A program made the position numbers and the translations under genes. The notes beneath the pieces are model-generated. The model saw only the letters and a program-made list of their open reading frames with translations. It was not told the DNA's origin and ran no database searches. Positions 28,291-37,139 of a stretch of DNA of 64,000 bases are shown one piece after another. Position 1 is the first letter of the stretch; each line of letters starts with the position of its first letter. This DNA is from Bordetella parapertussis (GTDB taxonomy: Bacteria > Pseudomonadota > Gammaproteobacteria > Burkholderiales > Burkholderiaceae_C): assembly GCA_945878355.1 (NCBI GenBank), contig CAMCTC010000018.1, positions 1 through 64,000 on the forward strand. Reading direction: 5' to 3'.

Positions 28291-29499
28291 TCAGATGACC
28301 TGGGCGATCGCAGCGACCACATGGTCGATGTTGCCGGTGTTGAGCGCTGCCACGCAGATGCGACCCGAATCGACGCCGTAGACGCCGAACTCGTCGCGCA
28401 ATCGTTCCATCTGCGGCTTGCTCAAGCCGGAGTAGCTGAACATGCCGCGCTGGCGGGTGATGAAACTGAAATCCTGCTGCTTGCCATCGGCTGCCAGCCT
28501 GGCGTTGAGCTTGTCGAGCAAGAGCGAGCGCATCTGCTTGATGCGCTGGCGCATCGCGGCGAGCTCCTGCTCCCATTGCGCGCGCAGCGCCGGGGTGTCG
28601 AGCACGGTGGCCACCACTTGCGCGCCGTGGGTCGGCGGGTTGCTGTAGTTGGTACGGATCGCCACTTTGAGTTGCGACAGCACCCGGGCGGCCTCGTCGG
28701 CGTCGGCGCAGACCACGTTGAGCGCGCCGACCCGCTCGCCGTAGAGCGAGAAGCTTTTGGAGAAGGAGGTCGCGACGAAGAAGTCCAGCCCCGATGCGAT
28801 GAACTGCTGCACCACCGCGCCGTCCTCCTGGATGCCGTCGCCAAATCCCTGGTAGGCCAAGTCGAGAAACGGCACCAGACCGCGTGATTTGAGCACCTCG
28901 ATCACCTGTTCCCACTGCGCGGCCGTGATGTCGTAACCGGTTGGGTTGTGGCAGCAGGCGTGCAGCACGGCGATCGTGCCTGGCGCTGCAGCCCTCAGGT
29001 CGGCCAGCATCGCGTCGAAACGAATGCCACGGTTCTGCACGTCGTAATAGGCATAGGTGCTGACCGTGAAGCCGGCATTGGTGAACAGCGCGCGGTGGTT
29101 TTCCCAGCTCGGGTCGCTGATCAACACCGTCGCATCCGGGTTGAGTTTCTTGAGGAAGTCTGCGCCTACCTTCAGGCCGCCGGTGCCTCCCAGGGCTTGG
29201 ATGGTCGCCACCCGACCGGCCTTGAGCACCGGGCTGTCGGCGCCGAACACCAGCCGCTGCACCGCCTTGTCGTAAGCGACGATGCCGTCTATCGGCAGGT
29301 AGCCGCGTGGCTTGGCGGCGTCGTTGAGCTGCTGCTCAGCCGCCTTGACACAGGCCAGCAGCGGCAGCTTGCCTGCATCGTCGAAATAAACCCCCACACC
29401 CAGGTTGACCTTGTTGGCATGCTTGTCGGCGGCGAATTGCTCGTTCAGGCCGAGGATGGGGTCGCGCGGCGCCAGTTGGACAGCGGTAAAAAGCGTCAT
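28291..29499 (-). CDS. tyrB: aromatic/aspartate aminotransferase (TyrB type)
   Basis: A 402-residue PLP enzyme of the class I alpha family. The opening LAPRDPILGLNEQFAAD and GVGVYFDDAGKLPLL, the CHNPTGYDIT turn and the PLP Lys in TSFSKSFSLYGERVGA are those of TyrB/AspC. It transfers amino groups from aromatic amino acids, aspartate or branched chains to 2-oxoglutarate. The gene diverges from uvrB across 184 bp. Confidence 0.93.
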   Translation of the reverse strand: MTLFTAVQLAPRDPILGLNEQFAADKHANKVNLGVGVYFDDAGKLPLLACVKAAEQQLNDAAKPRGYLPIDGIVAYDKAVQRLVFGADSPVLKAGRVATIQALGGTGGLKVGADFLKKLNPDATVLISDPSWENHRALFTNAGFTVSTYAYYDVQNRGIRFDAMLADLRAAAPGTIAVLHACCHNPTGYDITAAQWEQVIEVLKSRGLVPFLDLAYQGFGDGIQEDGAVVQQFIASGLDFFVATSFSKSFSLYGERVGALNVVCADADEAARVLSQLKVAIRTNYSNPPTHGAQVVATVLDTPALRAQWEQELAAMRQRIKQMRSLLLDKLNARLAADGKQQDFSFITRQRGMFSYSGLSKPQMERLRDEFGVYGVDSGRICVAALNTGNIDHVVAAIAQVI

Positions 29500-29683
29500 A
29501 GCTCAGGTCCTGACATAGTCGTTAGCTTTGGGATGCGGGCTGAGAACAAGGTGTCGTGGAGGCCTGGGCTGGCATCAGCGTCTGGTCTGCGCTACCCTGT
29601 CGGGTTGCTCGTGGGCCGCCTGGCGGTTTCAAACACGAGGGCCGATTTTAGTGGCAACGCACTACCACTCCTGGGAATCTTCG

Positions 29684-31807
29684 ATGTCCGACCTCACCGA
29701 GCTGCCTGACCCGGCGCTGACCACCACTGCCCCGGCCGAAGGCTTGTTCGTCAGCTACCCCGACTCGCCGTTCCAGCTGTTCCAGCCCTACCCGCCGGCG
29801 GGCGACCAGCCCACCGCGATCGAGCAACTGATCGAAGGCGTGCAAGACGGTCTGGCCTACCAGACCCTGCTGGGCGTGACCGGCTCGGGCAAGACCTTCA
29901 CGATGGCCAATGTGATCGCCAGGCTGGGCCGGCCGGCGATCGTCTTCGCGCCCAACAAGACGCTGGCCGCGCAGCTCTACGCCGAGTTCCGCGAGTTCTT
30001 TCCGAAGAACGCGGTCGAGTACTTCGTCAGCTACTACGACTATTACCAGCCCGAGGCCTATGTGCCGCAGCGCGACCTGTTCATCGAGAAGGACTCGTCG
30101 ATCAACGAGCACATCGAGCAGATGCGGCTCTCGGCGACCAAGAGCGTGCTTGAGCGCCGCGACACGGTGATCGTCGCGTCGGTCAGCGCGATCTATGGCA
30201 TTGGCAACCCGGCCGACTATGCGCAGATGCGATTCATCGTGCGCGTGGGCGACCGAATTGGCCAGCGCGACATCATCGCCCAGCTGATCCGCATGCAGTA
30301 CAGCCGCAATGACGTCGACTTCTCGCGCGGCAGCTTCAGGGTTCGCGGTGACACCATCGACGTCTTCCCGGCCGAGCATTCCGAGCTGGCGGTGCGGCTA
30401 GAGCTGTTCGACGACGAGATCGAGAGCCTGAGCCTGCTCGACCCGCTGACAGGGCGTGTGCGCCAGAAAGTGCCGCGCTTCACGATCTATCCCAAGAGCC
30501 ACTACGTGACGCCGCGCGAGCGGGTGCTGGCTGCGATCGAGACCATCAAGGCCGAGCTGCGCGAGCGCACCGCGTTCTTCGTCGGCGAAGGCAAGCTGGT
30601 CGAGGCCCAGCGCATCGAGCAACGAACCCGCTTTGACCTCGAAATGATGCAGGAAGTCGGCCACTGCAAGGGCATCGAAAACTACAGCCGGCATCTCTCA
30701 GGCGGCAAGCCCGGTGAGCCGCCTTCCACGCTGGTCGACTACCTGCCGCCTGACGCGATCATGTTTTTCGACGAGAGCCATGTGCTGATCGGCCAGTTTG
30801 GCGGCATGTACAACGGCGACAAGGCGCGCAAGACCACGCTGGTCGAGTACGGCTTCAGGCTGCCCAGCGCGATGGACAACCGGCCGCTGAAGTTCGCCGA
30901 GTTCGAAGGCAAGATCCGCCAATCGGTCTTCGTCTCGGCCACTCCCGCCGCCTACGAGCAAGAGCATGCTGGCGCGGTGGTCGAGCAGTTGGTGCGTCCG
31001 ACTGGCCTGGTCGACCCGATGGTCGAGGTGCGGCCGGCCACCCACCAGGTCGACGATGTGCTGCAGGAGATCCGTGACCGGGTCGTGATTGGCGAGCGGG
31101 TGTTGATCACGACGCTGACCAAGCGAATGGCCGAGCAGCTGACCGACTACCTGACCGACAACGGTGTCAAGGTGCGTTATCTGCACTCGGACATCGACAC
31201 CGTCGAACGGGTCGAGATCCTGCGCGACCTGCGGCTGGGCGTGTTCGACGTGCTGGTGGGCATCAACCTGTTGCGCGAAGGTCTGGACATCCCCGAGGTC
31301 TCGCTGGTGGCGATTCTCGACGCCGACAAGGAGGGCTTTCTGCGTTCGGAGCGCAGCTTGATCCAGACCATCGGCCGTGCCGCTCGCCATGTCAACGGAC
31401 GCGCCATCCTCTACGCCGACAAGATGACCGAGTCGATGAAAAAGGCGATCGGCGAGACCGAGCGCCGACGCGTCAAGCAAGTCGCGCACAACGCGCTGAT
31501 GGGCATCACGCCGCGCAGCGTGATCAAACAGGTCAAGGAGTTGATCGACGGCGTGATCAGCGCGCAGGACGACAAGAGCAAGGTCCATGGCTTGATCGAA
31601 CTGGCCGAGGTCGAGGCGATGAGCGAGAAAGACCTGGCCAAGCGCATCAAGCTGCTCGAGCGCCAGATGCTCGACCATGCCAAGAACCTGGAGTTCGAGA
31701 AAGCGGCCCGGGTTCGCGACCAACTGGCCTTGTTGCGCGAACAGATGTTCGGCGCTGCCGGCCACGACAGCAATGTGGTGCCGCTGGTGGCTCAAGCCAG
31801 CCGTTGA
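29684..31807 (+). CDS. uvrB: excinuclease ABC subunit UvrB
   Basis: A 707-residue nucleotide-excision-repair helicase-like subunit. Walker A is [14 protein letters not shown], the beta-hairpin region reads [17 protein letters not shown], motif II is FDESHV, and motif VI appears in [15 protein letters not shown]-terminal UVR domain ([20 protein letters not shown]) recruits UvrC. The N-terminus is about 30 residues longer than E. coli UvrB because of an acidic lead-in. I find no convincing LexA box in the upstream gap. Confidence 0.96.
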   Translation: MSDLTELPDPALTTTAPAEGLFVSYPDSPFQLFQPYPPAGDQPTAIEQLIEGVQDGLAYQTLLGVTGSGKTFTMANVIARLGRPAIVFAPNKTLAAQLYAEFREFFPKNAVEYFVSYYDYYQPEAYVPQRDLFIEKDSSINEHIEQMRLSATKSVLERRDTVIVASVSAIYGIGNPADYAQMRFIVRVGDRIGQRDIIAQLIRMQYSRNDVDFSRGSFRVRGDTIDVFPAEHSELAVRLELFDDEIESLSLLDPLTGRVRQKVPRFTIYPKSHYVTPRERVLAAIETIKAELRERTAFFVGEGKLVEAQRIEQRTRFDLEMMQEVGHCKGIENYSRHLSGGKPGEPPSTLVDYLPPDAIMFFDESHVLIGQFGGMYNGDKARKTTLVEYGFRLPSAMDNRPLKFAEFEGKIRQSVFVSATPAAYEQEHAGAVVEQLVRPTGLVDPMVEVRPATHQVDDVLQEIRDRVVIGERVLITTLTKRMAEQLTDYLTDNGVKVRYLHSDIDTVERVEILRDLRLGVFDVLVGINLLREGLDIPEVSLVAILDADKEGFLRSERSLIQTIGRAARHVNGRAILYADKMTESMKKAIGETERRRVKQVAHNALMGITPRSVIKQVKELIDGVISAQDDKSKVHGLIELAEVEAMSEKDLAKRIKLLERQMLDHAKNLEFEKAARVRDQLALLREQMFGAAGHDSNVVPLVAQASR

Positions 31808-31849
31808 GTCTTGCCCCCAATGCAAAAAAGGCGCGTCTTCAGGTGCTTG

Positions 31850-31876
31850 TCAAACAGAACCTGAAGCTCTGTTTGA
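31850..31876. other. inverted repeat downstream of uvrB
   Basis: TCAAACAGA and TCTGTTTGA, perfect 9-base arms with a 9-base loop, lie 43 bp after uvrB. No T-run follows, so it is not an intrinsic terminator. The surrounding 340-bp gap (31808-32147) otherwise holds the terminator at 31991 and nothing else I recognise. Confidence 0.4.
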
Positions 31877-31990
31877 TGGATGGTGGATGGCCTGACGCGG
31901 GGCCGGTGGCAGGTCGCTCGACCGGTGGTTCATAGCGCCCATACACTGCGCTGTCACGAATCTGCCACCTGACCGCTGTTCCCAAGACAA

Positions 31991-32018
31991 GGCGGGCCTG
32001 CGGGCCCGCTTTTTTTGT
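31991..32018 (+). terminator. intrinsic terminator for uvrB
   Basis: GCGGGCC-TGC-GGGCCCGC forms a strong stem followed by TTTTTTTG. It is the first canonical terminator after uvrB, about 185 bp downstream of the stop. Confidence 0.85.
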
Positions 32019-32147
32019 TTGTGGACTCGAATCGGTCGCTTGAAGCTTGAAGCCATGCGTTTACCGATCTTTACCTCGCCGTCAAGCGACGGACAAAGTG
32101 CTTGAACAGAATGCAATGCCATCAACTTCCTCCATGAGGTGATTCTG

Positions 32148-32690
32148 ATGACTACTTGTCCTGGCCTGTCCGAGCGCCGCAACTTGTTTCGGCCTTTCGC
32201 GCTGGCTGTTTTGATGCTGGCACTTTCAGCGACGGTCGCTTCCACGGCCCAGGCCCAGGGTGCTATGGGGCGCCCTCCGGGCGAACACCACCATCGCATG
32301 GGTCCCGGGATGGATGGCGGACCGATGGTCAACGACCGCATGCTCGATGCGGTGGGTGCCAGCGCCGAGCAAAAGACCCGGGTGCGCGAGATCATGTCCG
32401 GCGCGCGCGATGACATCCGCAAGGCGCGCGAAGCTGACCGCGGCTTGCATCAGCAGATGATGGCCTTGATGGCCGCCCCCAATGTCGATGCTGTTGCCGG
32501 TGAGGCCTTGCGCCAGAAGCTGATGGCAAGCCACGATGCAACGAGCAAGCGCAGGTTGCAAGCGATGCTCGATGCGGCGGCTGTTCTAAGCCCTGAGCAG
32601 CGTCAGAAACTTGCCGAACGGCTCAAGGCCCGGCATGACATGATGGAGCGCCACCAGCGCGAGCGCCAATCGACCGAGCGCCCGGGCTGA
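32148..32690 (+). CDS. Spy/CpxP-family periplasmic protein
   Basis: A 180-residue exported protein. The signal peptide spans about residues 1-37, cleaved after STAQA. The next stretch is rich in His, Met and Gly (GEHHHRMGPGMDGGPM), a likely metal-contact segment. The helical core holds two LTxxQ-like repeats, SAEQKTRVREI and LSPEQRQKLAERL, as in Spy and CpxP, which are envelope-stress chaperones. ATG 32148 is preferred because GAGG lies eight bases ahead. A two-component pair follows after a terminator. Confidence 0.83.
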   Translation: MTTCPGLSERRNLFRPFALAVLMLALSATVASTAQAQGAMGRPPGEHHHRMGPGMDGGPMVNDRMLDAVGASAEQKTRVREIMSGARDDIRKAREADRGLHQQMMALMAAPNVDAVAGEALRQKLMASHDATSKRRLQAMLDAAAVLSPEQRQKLAERLKARHDMMERHQRERQSTERPG

Positions 32691-32727
32691 ACAGCTGACA
32701 CCGGTTTTCAGTCAATTTGGCGCTTGC

Positions 32728-32761
32728 CCCCGACGTCTAGCGCGTCGGGTTTCTTTTTTTT
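32728..32761 (+). terminator. intrinsic terminator after the Spy-like gene
   Basis: CCCGACG pairs with CGTCGGG over a 7-base loop and is followed by TTTCTTTTTTTT. It separates the Spy-like gene from the response-regulator gene that starts 21 bp later, so the latter probably has its own weak read-through or promoter. Confidence 0.88.
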
Positions 32762-32781
32762 GAGGGTTCAAGACGGATGCC

Positions 32782-33489
32782 ATGGCGACCAAGCTGCTGC
32801 TGATCGATGACGATGCTCGCCTGACCGCGATGGTGGGCGATTACCTGCGCGCCAACGGCCATGAGGTGGATGTTGCGGGGTCGCTGGCGCTGGGTCGCGA
32901 ACGGCTTGCGCAAGGTCATTACGACGCGCTGGTGCTCGACCTGATGCTGCCCGACGGCGACGGTCTAGACCTGACACGCACTTTGCGATCAGATCCTCGT
33001 TTCAAGCGACTGCCGCTGCTGATGCTTACGGCCCGGGGTGAACCGCTGGACCGGGTGCTGGGGCTGGAAATGGGCGCAGACGATTACCTGGCCAAGCCAT
33101 TCGAGGCCCGTGAGTTGCTGGCGCGCATCAAGGCCTTGTTGAGGCGGTCTCAGCCCGAACCGCCGAGCGAAGATCTGTTGCGCTTCGGCCGTCTGGAAAT
33201 TGACCTCGGGGCGCGTCAGGCTCGCATCTCTGGCAAGGCCTGCGACCTCACCGGCCATCAGTTCGATCTGCTGGTGGTGCTGGCCCAGGGTGCGGGTCGG
33301 GTTCTCAGCCGAGACCAGATCATGGACGCCCTCAAGGGCCATCCGGTCGAGGCATTCGACCGCAGCATTGATGTCCACGTCTCACGCATCCGTGCCTGCA
33401 TAGAGGATGACCCCAAATGTCCCAAGCGCGTGCTGACGGTGCGCGGGTCGGGCTATGTGTTTGCTCGCAAGCAGGACGCTGACGAATGA
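32782..33489 (+). CDS. OmpR/CpxR-type response regulator
   Basis: A 235-residue regulator. The receiver (2-120) shows LLIDDD, the phospho-accepting Asp in ALVLDLMLPDGDG (about residue 54), LTARG and the Lys in ADDYLAKPFE. A winged-helix DNA-binding domain (130-232) ends with RVLTVRGSGYVFA. It probably acts on the Spy-like gene upstream, giving a Cpx-like envelope-stress loop; that target is inferred from position. The sensor kinase gene follows 72 bp later. Confidence 0.92.
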   Translation: MATKLLLIDDDARLTAMVGDYLRANGHEVDVAGSLALGRERLAQGHYDALVLDLMLPDGDGLDLTRTLRSDPRFKRLPLLMLTARGEPLDRVLGLEMGADDYLAKPFEARELLARIKALLRRSQPEPPSEDLLRFGRLEIDLGARQARISGKACDLTGHQFDLLVVLAQGAGRVLSRDQIMDALKGHPVEAFDRSIDVHVSRIRACIEDDPKCPKRVLTVRGSGYVFARKQDADE

Positions 33490-33561
33490 GCGGGCTGCCG
33501 GCCTGCCTTGTCGAGCCGGTCATGGCGGTACCAGCCTTCGCGTTCGTTTGAACAATTGCCG

Positions 33562-35022
33562 ATGAGATCGCTGTATCTGCGCATCTGGCTCACGGTGGTG
33601 GCCGCACTGGCGTTGTTCGCTTTGGTTTCGGGTTGGCTGTGGCAAGGTCATCTTGAGCAGGAGCGCGCACGCTTTGAGGTGGGCGTGAATGATCGACTGG
33701 CCGCCTGGGCCGAGTTGGTGCAACGTGCGCTGCCCCCGGTCGACGCACCAGCCGGCGAGCAAGCCGAGGCGCTGCGCGACTGGTCTGCCCGACTGCGCAT
33801 GCCGCTGGCATTGGACGACCGGCGCGGTTTGCGCATCGGCGCATCCGATAGCTTCATGCGGCGCGAGGCCGAAGGCGCGTCGCCGGCCACAGCGGTTCGA
33901 CTCGACGACGGGCGAACACTGTGGCTGGCGCGGCGAATGATGCGACGCCCGCCGGTAGAGGGTCCGCCGGGCGAGCCTGGTCTGGGCTGGCGCGACGGCG
34001 CCAGCGGGCCGGAGTCACCATGGTCGCTGCGTGGCCTGATGCTGGGTGAAAAGCCATCAGGCGCTGGAATGGGTGAACGGCGTCATTCGATGTCGCCCGG
34101 GTCCGCGCTGCCGATGGCGCCCGATCTCTCGCTGGGATTGCCCAAGGCGGTAGGCCCTCTGATCCTGGTGGCGATGCTGTTTGTGGCGGTGGCTGCAGGC
34201 GCTTATCCGGTCGTGCGTCGATTGACACGGCGGCTTGAACTCCTCAAGCGAGGTGTCGAGGCATTTGGTGCTGGCGATCTGTCCCAACGTGTTGACGCTT
34301 CGGGTCGAGACGAGGTGGCTGCTGTTGCCGCCACTTTCAACGATGCTGCGGGTCGGATCGAGCACTTGGTTCGCAATCACCAGAACCTGTTGGCCAATGC
34401 CAGCCACGAGCTGCGCTCACCGCTGGCACGTCTGAAGATGGCGGCGGCGCTGTTTGCCGATGGCTCCGAGGCCCAGCGAGCCGTTCTCAAGTGCGAGATC
34501 GATACCAACGTTGCCGAACTCGATGCCTTGGTCGAGGAGGTGTTGTTGGCCAGCCGGCTCGATGCCGGCCAGGCGCCCGAACTGCTCGAGCCGGTCGACA
34601 TGCTGGCACTTGCGGCCGAGGAGGCTGCGCGCGTGGACGCCGAGGTCGAGGCTTTGGACGATGTGCCGCGTTTGCCTGGCAGCGAGCGCTTGTTGCGCCG
34701 TGCGCTGCGCAATCTGCTGGAGAACGCGCGGCGCTACGGTGGTGGTGACATCAGTGTCGTGGTGGCGCAGACGGCAACCGGCATGCTGGCGTTGAAGGTC
34801 TGCGATCGCGGGCCAGGCGTGCCGGCTGAACTGCGCGAGCGTATTTTCGAACCCTTTTTCCGCATGCCCGGCCATACCGAACGTGAAGGCGGTGTTGGGC
34901 TGGGTCTGAGCTTGGTGCGCCAGATCGCCCAGCGCCACGGGGGTCAAGTGACTTGCGAAGCGCGTGACGGCGGCGGCAGCTGTTTTGTGCTCATCCTGCC
35001 GATGGCAGGCCCGGCCGCTTGA
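33562..35022 (+). CDS. sensor histidine kinase of the Cpx-like pair
   Basis: A 486-residue membrane kinase. The first helix is at about 8-28 (LTVVAALALFALVSGWLW), the periplasmic part ends in a Gly/Pro/Met-rich stretch, and the second helix is at about 200-220. HAMP, then the H box NASHELRSPLARLKMAA, N box LLENARRYGG, G boxes DRGPGVP and GVGLGLSLV follow. The periplasmic Met/Pro-rich segment resembles that of metal- or stress-sensing kinases. The 3' end overlaps the convergent MATE gene by 32 bp. Confidence 0.9.
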   Translation: MRSLYLRIWLTVVAALALFALVSGWLWQGHLEQERARFEVGVNDRLAAWAELVQRALPPVDAPAGEQAEALRDWSARLRMPLALDDRRGLRIGASDSFMRREAEGASPATAVRLDDGRTLWLARRMMRRPPVEGPPGEPGLGWRDGASGPESPWSLRGLMLGEKPSGAGMGERRHSMSPGSALPMAPDLSLGLPKAVGPLILVAMLFVAVAAGAYPVVRRLTRRLELLKRGVEAFGAGDLSQRVDASGRDEVAAVAATFNDAAGRIEHLVRNHQNLLANASHELRSPLARLKMAAALFADGSEAQRAVLKCEIDTNVAELDALVEEVLLASRLDAGQAPELLEPVDMLALAAEEAARVDAEVEALDDVPRLPGSERLLRRALRNLLENARRYGGGDISVVVAQTATGMLALKVCDRGPGVPAELRERIFEPFFRMPGHTEREGGVGLGLSLVRQIAQRHGGQVTCEARDGGGSCFVLILPMAGPAA

Positions 35023-36439
35023 CGGCATCGCCTTCGGGTTGATCGGAAAGGGCAGTGCGTTCCGGCCGGGCGCTGCTGTGCTGTCGGGCCAGCACCCAGG
35101 CCAGTAGACCGGTCAAGGCGAAGGCAGCGATCGTCAGGCCGGCGGTCGACGCAATCCAGAAGCCGCTCGCGCCACGCCAGTCCGCTGGCAGCGCATCGCC
35201 CAGCGTGAATGCCAAGGTGTAGCCGCCGCCCAGACCCACGCCCCACAGCGCCAGCACGAAGATCAGCAAAGGCCAGGTCGCGATGCGCCAAGCGCGCAAC
35301 ACGAAGGCGGCCGAGGTCTGTAGCGCATCGGCGGTATGGAACAAGGCCACCCAGGCCAGCAGCGGCATCGCAGCCGCCACCACCGCCGGGTTGTCGGTGT
35401 AGAACTGCAGCACTTGCGTGCGGGCGGCAAACACTGCACAGCCGACCAAGAGTGCGAGCATCAGCGTGAACTGCATGCCGTGCCAGCCCAGGCGCCGCGC
35501 GTCGCGCAGGTCGCCCGCGCCGATGCGCTGCGCGACCAAGGTGCTGGTGGCATTGCCCAGACCCATCGGCAGCATGAACAGCAGCGACACCAGGTTGGCC
35601 GCGATCTGGTGGCCCGCAACCGCGGTTTCCCCCAGGCGCGAGATGAAGATCGCCATGAACGCAAAAGCCGTCACTTCGACCAGGATCGACATCCCGATCG
35701 GCAGACCCAGTCGCAGCAGCGCCCGCAGCGAGCCCAGGTGCAGCGCTCGCTGTCCGGGCGCGCCCAGTTCGAAACGGTGGTAGAACGGGTCGCGTCGCAG
35801 CACCAGCCAAGCGATCAAGGTCTGCACCCACATCGCGATCATCGTCGACAGGCCGCAGCCCAGCACGTCCAGCGCCGGGATGCCCAAGGCTGGCACACCC
35901 GAGACCAAGGCCATCGACAGCGGGATCTTGAGCGCCAGACCGCCGATCTGCAGCGCCATCACCGCCTTGGGCCGCGACACCGCGACATTGAATCCCCGGT
36001 AGACGGTGAACAGCAGCGAGGCCGGCAGTGCGAAAGCCAGCGCCAACAAGTAGCCACGCACCTTCTCCGCCACCACCGGGCTGGCCTGCGCCAAGGCCAG
36101 GAAAGGCGCCGGAAACGCCAGCAACGTGCAACCGATCAAGCCCAGTGCCAGCGCCAGCCAGAGCGCTTGCCAGGCTTGGTGGCCGACCTCGCGCAGCCTT
36201 TGGGCGCCGAACAACTGGCCGACGATCGGGCTGACGGCGAGCACGATGCCCATCAAGCCGATGAACACCGTGATGTAGCTGGCGCTGCCGACCGCCAGCG
36301 CGGCCAGGTCGGTGGGCGATCGCCGTGCCATCAGCACGGTGTCAACCGTGCCGAAGCCCAGCACGGCGACCTGACCGATGAAAACCGGCCAGGCCAGCGG
36401 CACGATGCGGCGCACGCTGGCGCGCAAGCCGGCCATCAT
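34991..36439 (-). CDS. MATE-family multidrug efflux transporter
   Basis: A 482-residue protein with twelve membrane helices of the NorM/DinF type. LAWPVFIGQVAVLGFGTVDT opens helix 1, and LAALAVGSASYITVFIGLMG covers helix 2. The halves are related by internal repeat. It exchanges cationic compounds for Na+ or H+. Start at the first of two Mets (36439); the ATG overlaps the end of the DUF3717/DUF1289 gene. Confidence 0.88.
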   Translation of the reverse strand: MMAGLRASVRRIVPLAWPVFIGQVAVLGFGTVDTVLMARRSPTDLAALAVGSASYITVFIGLMGIVLAVSPIVGQLFGAQRLREVGHQAWQALWLALALGLIGCTLLAFPAPFLALAQASPVVAEKVRGYLLALAFALPASLLFTVYRGFNVAVSRPKAVMALQIGGLALKIPLSMALVSGVPALGIPALDVLGCGLSTMIAMWVQTLIAWLVLRRDPFYHRFELGAPGQRALHLGSLRALLRLGLPIGMSILVEVTAFAFMAIFISRLGETAVAGHQIAANLVSLLFMLPMGLGNATSTLVAQRIGAGDLRDARRLGWHGMQFTLMLALLVGCAVFAARTQVLQFYTDNPAVVAAAMPLLAWVALFHTADALQTSAAFVLRAWRIATWPLLIFVLALWGVGLGGGYTLAFTLGDALPADWRGASGFWIASTAGLTIAAFALTGLLAWVLARQHSSARPERTALSDQPEGDAVKRPGLPSAG

Positions 36440-36900
36440 CGCGGCTTGTCGGCAGACACCGATCGCGTTGCAATGACGCAGGCCGCGCCGGTGAGACTGC
36501 CGCTAGCGCGTTCGGCGTAGCGGTTGAAGCGCCAGGCCGTGCCGTCCATCGTGATGCGTTGCCAGACTGCGCGTTTGTGGGCCGGGCCGAGCTGCGGCCA
36601 GTCCTGCACTTCCCGTTCGGTGCGGCCACAACCCTTGCACAGCGCATCGCCCTGCGCGGTCGAGCAGATGGCGATGCAAGGCGTGTCAGGGGTCTGGGCG
36701 TACCAAGCCATCCAGGCCTGCAGGGCCTGGGTTGACATCGAGGCCTCGTCGACCAGTTTCCGGTGTTGGTAAACCATCAGTCCATAGGCCTCAGCCAGTG
36801 CGCGTACCTCCGCGCAAGCCGTGATGCCGTCGGGCGAAGGCCTGCGCTCGCGCCACCAGTTGATCGCGGCTTCGATGTCGACGATGTGGATGCCGGCCAT
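36436..36900 (-). CDS. DUF3717-DUF1289 fusion protein
   Basis: A 154-residue protein typical of Burkholderiales. Residues 1-60 (MAGIHIVDIEAAINWWRERR) match DUF3717, a small helical domain. Residues about 70-130 match DUF1289, with TPCIAICSTAQGDALCKGCGRT, a four-Cys knuckle that may bind a metal. Function is unknown. A short Ala/Thr tail follows the FNRYAERA motif and overlaps the MATE start by 4 bp. Confidence 0.78.
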   Translation of the reverse strand: MAGIHIVDIEAAINWWRERRPSPDGITACAEVRALAEAYGLMVYQHRKLVDEASMSTQALQAWMAWYAQTPDTPCIAICSTAQGDALCKGCGRTEREVQDWPQLGPAHKRAVWQRITMDGTAWRFNRYAERASGSLTGAACVIATRSVSADKPR

Positions 36901-37055
36901 GGGGTGAACAGTCGATCTCAATGCGATGGCTTGGGGTGCAGGAACAGGCTTGCAGCGCAATGATCGGCTCCAGCAAACCGGTCGGCAGCATAGCGTTTGC
37001 TGCAGCGGTAGCGCGGATGCAAGGGCATGTCGGCCGCTCTGGCGGCCACAACGGC

Positions 37056-37079
37056 AAAGGCGGGCACGAGGCCCGCCTT
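37056..37079 (-). terminator. probable terminator downstream of the DEAD-box helicase gene
   Basis: AAGGCGGG pairs with CCCGCCTT over a 7-base loop; only TTTG follows on the minus strand, so it is a weak intrinsic terminator. A second hairpin, AGGCCTCATGGAGGCCT, lies just upstream on the same strand. Confidence 0.55.
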
Positions 37080-37139
37080 CAGACAGGCCTCATGGAGGCC
37101 TGGAGCCTGGAGCCTGGCCGCGGCCAGGCCGGTAGATCC

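Noticed and set aside
29500..29683. Possible LexA box between tyrB and uvrB
   Set aside because: CTGTCGGGTTGCTCGT lacks the second ACAG half; no proper SOS box is present.
31850..31876. Inverted repeat after uvrB as a terminator
   Set aside because: Perfect arms but no T-run; the real terminator is at 31991.
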